This document shows positions 62,537 through 64,000 of a stretch of 64,000 nt of DNA, one piece after another. Both the position numbers and the translations under genes were made by a program. The notes beneath the pieces are model-generated. The model was not told the DNA's origin and did no database searches. It worked only from the letters and a program-made list of their open reading frames with translations. The DNA is from Butyricimonas sp. Marseille-P3923 (GTDB lineage Bacteria; Bacteroidota; Bacteroidia; Bacteroidales; Marinifilaceae): NCBI RefSeq assembly GCF_900184685.1, contig NZ_FXXL01000006.1, positions 682,001-746,000 of the forward strand. The letters are read 5' to 3'. Numbering within the stretch: the stretch's first letter is position 1; each line of letters starts with the position of its first letter.

Positions 62537-64000
62537 ATGAAGACAGCGAAATACGTACTTGCACTAGACCAAGGGACAACCTCCTCCCGCGCCGTGCTTT
62601 TCAACCATGACGGAAATATTGTTGCCATGTCACAGAAACCAATCGAACAACACTTCCCTCACCCGGGTTGGGTGGAACACGATCCTAGCGAAATCTGGTA
62701 CACGCAATCCTCCGTGGCCGCCGAAGTTATCGCCAAAGCAGACCTCACGGGACTGGACGTGGCTTGTATAGGTATCACAAACCAACGTGAAACCACGATC
62801 ATTTGGGACAGGGAAACCTCTATGCCCGTCTATCGCGCCATCGTATGGCAAGACAGGCGTACTGCCGATATCTGCCGGGAATTGCAAGAAAACGGATATA
62901 CTGAAATGATCCGGGAGAAAACGGGATTACTGATTGATGCTTATTTCTCCGCCACAAAAATCAAATGGATTCTCGATAATGTCGAAGGTGTACGTGAACG
63001 GGCTGAAAAAGGAAAGTTGTGTTTCGGTACGGTAGACAGTTGGCTCGTGTGGAAGTTCACGCACGGACGGGTACACGTGACGGATGTCAGCAATGCTTCC
63101 CGCACGATGCTGTTCAATATTCACACGTTGCAATGGGATAAAGAGTTACTGGAACTTTTCGACATTCCCGAAGCTATACTTCCGGAAGTAAAAAGCAGCA
63201 GCGAAGTCTATTCGGAAACCAGTACAACTTTGTTCTCGACGAAAATCCCGATCTCCGGAATAGCCGGCGACCAACAGTCCGCCCTCTTCGGGCAACTCTG
63301 CCTTGAACCGGGAATGACGAAAACGACATACGGTACCGGATGTTTTATGGTCATGAATACCGGAAGCGAAGTCGTAAAATCGGAAAACAATCTGTTAAGC
63401 ACCATCGCGTGGAAAATCGGTGACTCCGTTACTTACGCCTTGGAAGGAAGTGTATTCGTGGGGGGAGCAGCCATCCAATGGCTACGGGACGGGATGCAAC
63501 TGCTCAGGACTGCCTCGGAAAGTGAGGCTCTCGCAACATCCGTTCAAGATAACGGGGGAGTTTATTTTGTTCCCGCTCTCACGGGAATGGGTGCCCCTTA
63601 CTGGGATCAATACGCCAGAGGTGCCATTCTCGGAATCACACGAGGAACAACTCCCGCACATATTGCCCGGGCAACACTGGAAGGAATTGCATTCCAAGTG
63701 TACGATATTTTAAAAGCCATGGAGCATGACACTCACCGCCAATCTCTCGAATTACGGGTAGACGGAGGTGCTGTTGCCAACAATTTCCTGATGCAATTCC
63801 AAAGTGACATTAACAGAACACACGTGGTTCGCCCCCAGATACTGGAAACAACAGCTCTCGGTGCGGCTTATCTCGCTGGATTGGCTATCGGGTTCTGGCG
63901 TGACACTGAAGAGCTGCGCAAACAATGGAACATCAACAAGGAGTTCTCCCCTGTTGCGACAGAAGAAGAGGTCGACAAACTCCTTCACATGTGGCATAAA
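62537..64000 (+). CDS. glpK: Glycerol kinase, partial (C-terminal end beyond window)
   Basis: Phosphorylates glycerol to glycerol-3-phosphate. Starts at ATG 62537 with [20 protein letters not shown], the FGGY-kinase N-terminal signature. [38 protein letters not shown] and [19 protein letters not shown] follow in the normal order. 488 codons are open to base 64000; the family length is about 495-500, so only a few residues are missing. The 229-bp gap before it (62308-62536) shows no gene. Confidence 0.97.
   Translation, partial: MKTAKYVLALDQGTTSSRAVLFNHDGNIVAMSQKPIEQHFPHPGWVEHDPSEIWYTQSSVAAEVIAKADLTGLDVACIGITNQRETTIIWDRETSMPVYRAIVWQDRRTADICRELQENGYTEMIREKTGLLIDAYFSATKIKWILDNVEGVRERAEKGKLCFGTVDSWLVWKFTHGRVHVTDVSNASRTMLFNIHTLQWDKELLELFDIPEAILPEVKSSSEVYSETSTTLFSTKIPISGIAGDQQSALFGQLCLEPGMTKTTYGTGCFMVMNTGSEVVKSENNLLSTIAWKIGDSVTYALEGSVFVGGAAIQWLRDGMQLLRTASESEALATSVQDNGGVYFVPALTGMGAPYWDQYARGAILGITRGTTPAHIARATLEGIAFQVYDILKAMEHDTHRQSLELRVDGGAVANNFLMQFQSDINRTHVVRPQILETTALGAAYLAGLAIGFWRDTEELRKQWNINKEFSPVATEEEVDKLLHMWHK

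Noticed and set aside
1-64000. CRISPR arrays, rRNA genes, prophage genes
   Set aside because: No regularly spaced identical repeats, no rRNA-like sequence and no phage structural genes were seen anywhere in the window.

Overview
The window is chromosomal DNA of a Bacteroidales bacterium, most likely of the Odoribacteraceae (Butyricimonas/Odoribacter type). The evidence is a SusC/SusD pair with FecR anti-sigma and ECF sigma factors, DUF4249 and LruC-type lipoproteins, SPOR lipoproteins, Bacteroidota ribosomal proteins and aminoacyl-tRNA synthetases, and repeated TAnnTTTG (-7) promoter boxes, which are specific to Bacteroidota. The family assignment is inferred from gene content; no rRNA is present to prove it.

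Layout. 1-6.4 kb: SusD (cut by the window edge), SusC and FecR leftward, a divergent ECF sigma gene, and tRNA-Arg(CCT). 6.6-12.6 kb: a secreted LruC-domain protein, a PLP aminotransferase, dtd, a MazG-like pyrophosphohydrolase and an RND/MMPL exporter. 12.6-19.4 kb: a tightly overlapping leftward operon SpoIIM-like / membrane protein / DUF4129 / DUF4350 / MoxR / DUF58, with an RDD gene facing away from it. 19.4-33.3 kb: deoC, mutS, an unusual permease/M1-like/golvesin-like fusion, a cyclophilin lipoprotein, two SPOR lipoproteins, a PAP2-like membrane protein, rpoN, asnS and hemW. 33.3-36.4 kb: a TonB-dependent receptor with a DUF4249 lipoprotein.

36.4-41.3 kb is the most interesting segment. 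It is visibly AT-rich and begins with a nested inverted repeat. A promoter box and a well-preserved cobalamin (B12) riboswitch follow, then three lipoprotein genes. The first two are distant relatives of cholesterol-dependent cytolysins: a short form of 366 aa and a long form of 534 aa with an extra C-terminal domain. This matches the short/long architecture of the two-component CDC-like (CDCL) toxins of Bacteroidota. The third (335 aa) is a diverged paralog that has lost the Gly-Gly hinge and other pore motifs and sits behind an intercistronic hairpin; it is a candidate self-protection lipoprotein. A B12 riboswitch leading into a CDCL operon is the best candidate here for an undescribed arrangement.

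41.4-64 kb is mostly housekeeping: rplM-rpsI-rpsB-tsf, a HAD phosphatase, two ArnT-like GT39 transferases with a porin and a GATE-domain permease between them, LAB_N and GT2 genes (a lipid A/polyprenyl-sugar module), pyrH, dxs, a Crp/Fnr regulator, an aspartate aminotransferase-like gene, an acyltransferase, two small unknown genes, gltX, a ZIP transporter, two exported flavoenzymes and glpK (cut by the right edge). No IS element, CRISPR array or rRNA was seen. Many gaps hold AT-rich hairpins that look like terminators, and one gap holds a 9-nt repeat array arranged as an inverted repeat.
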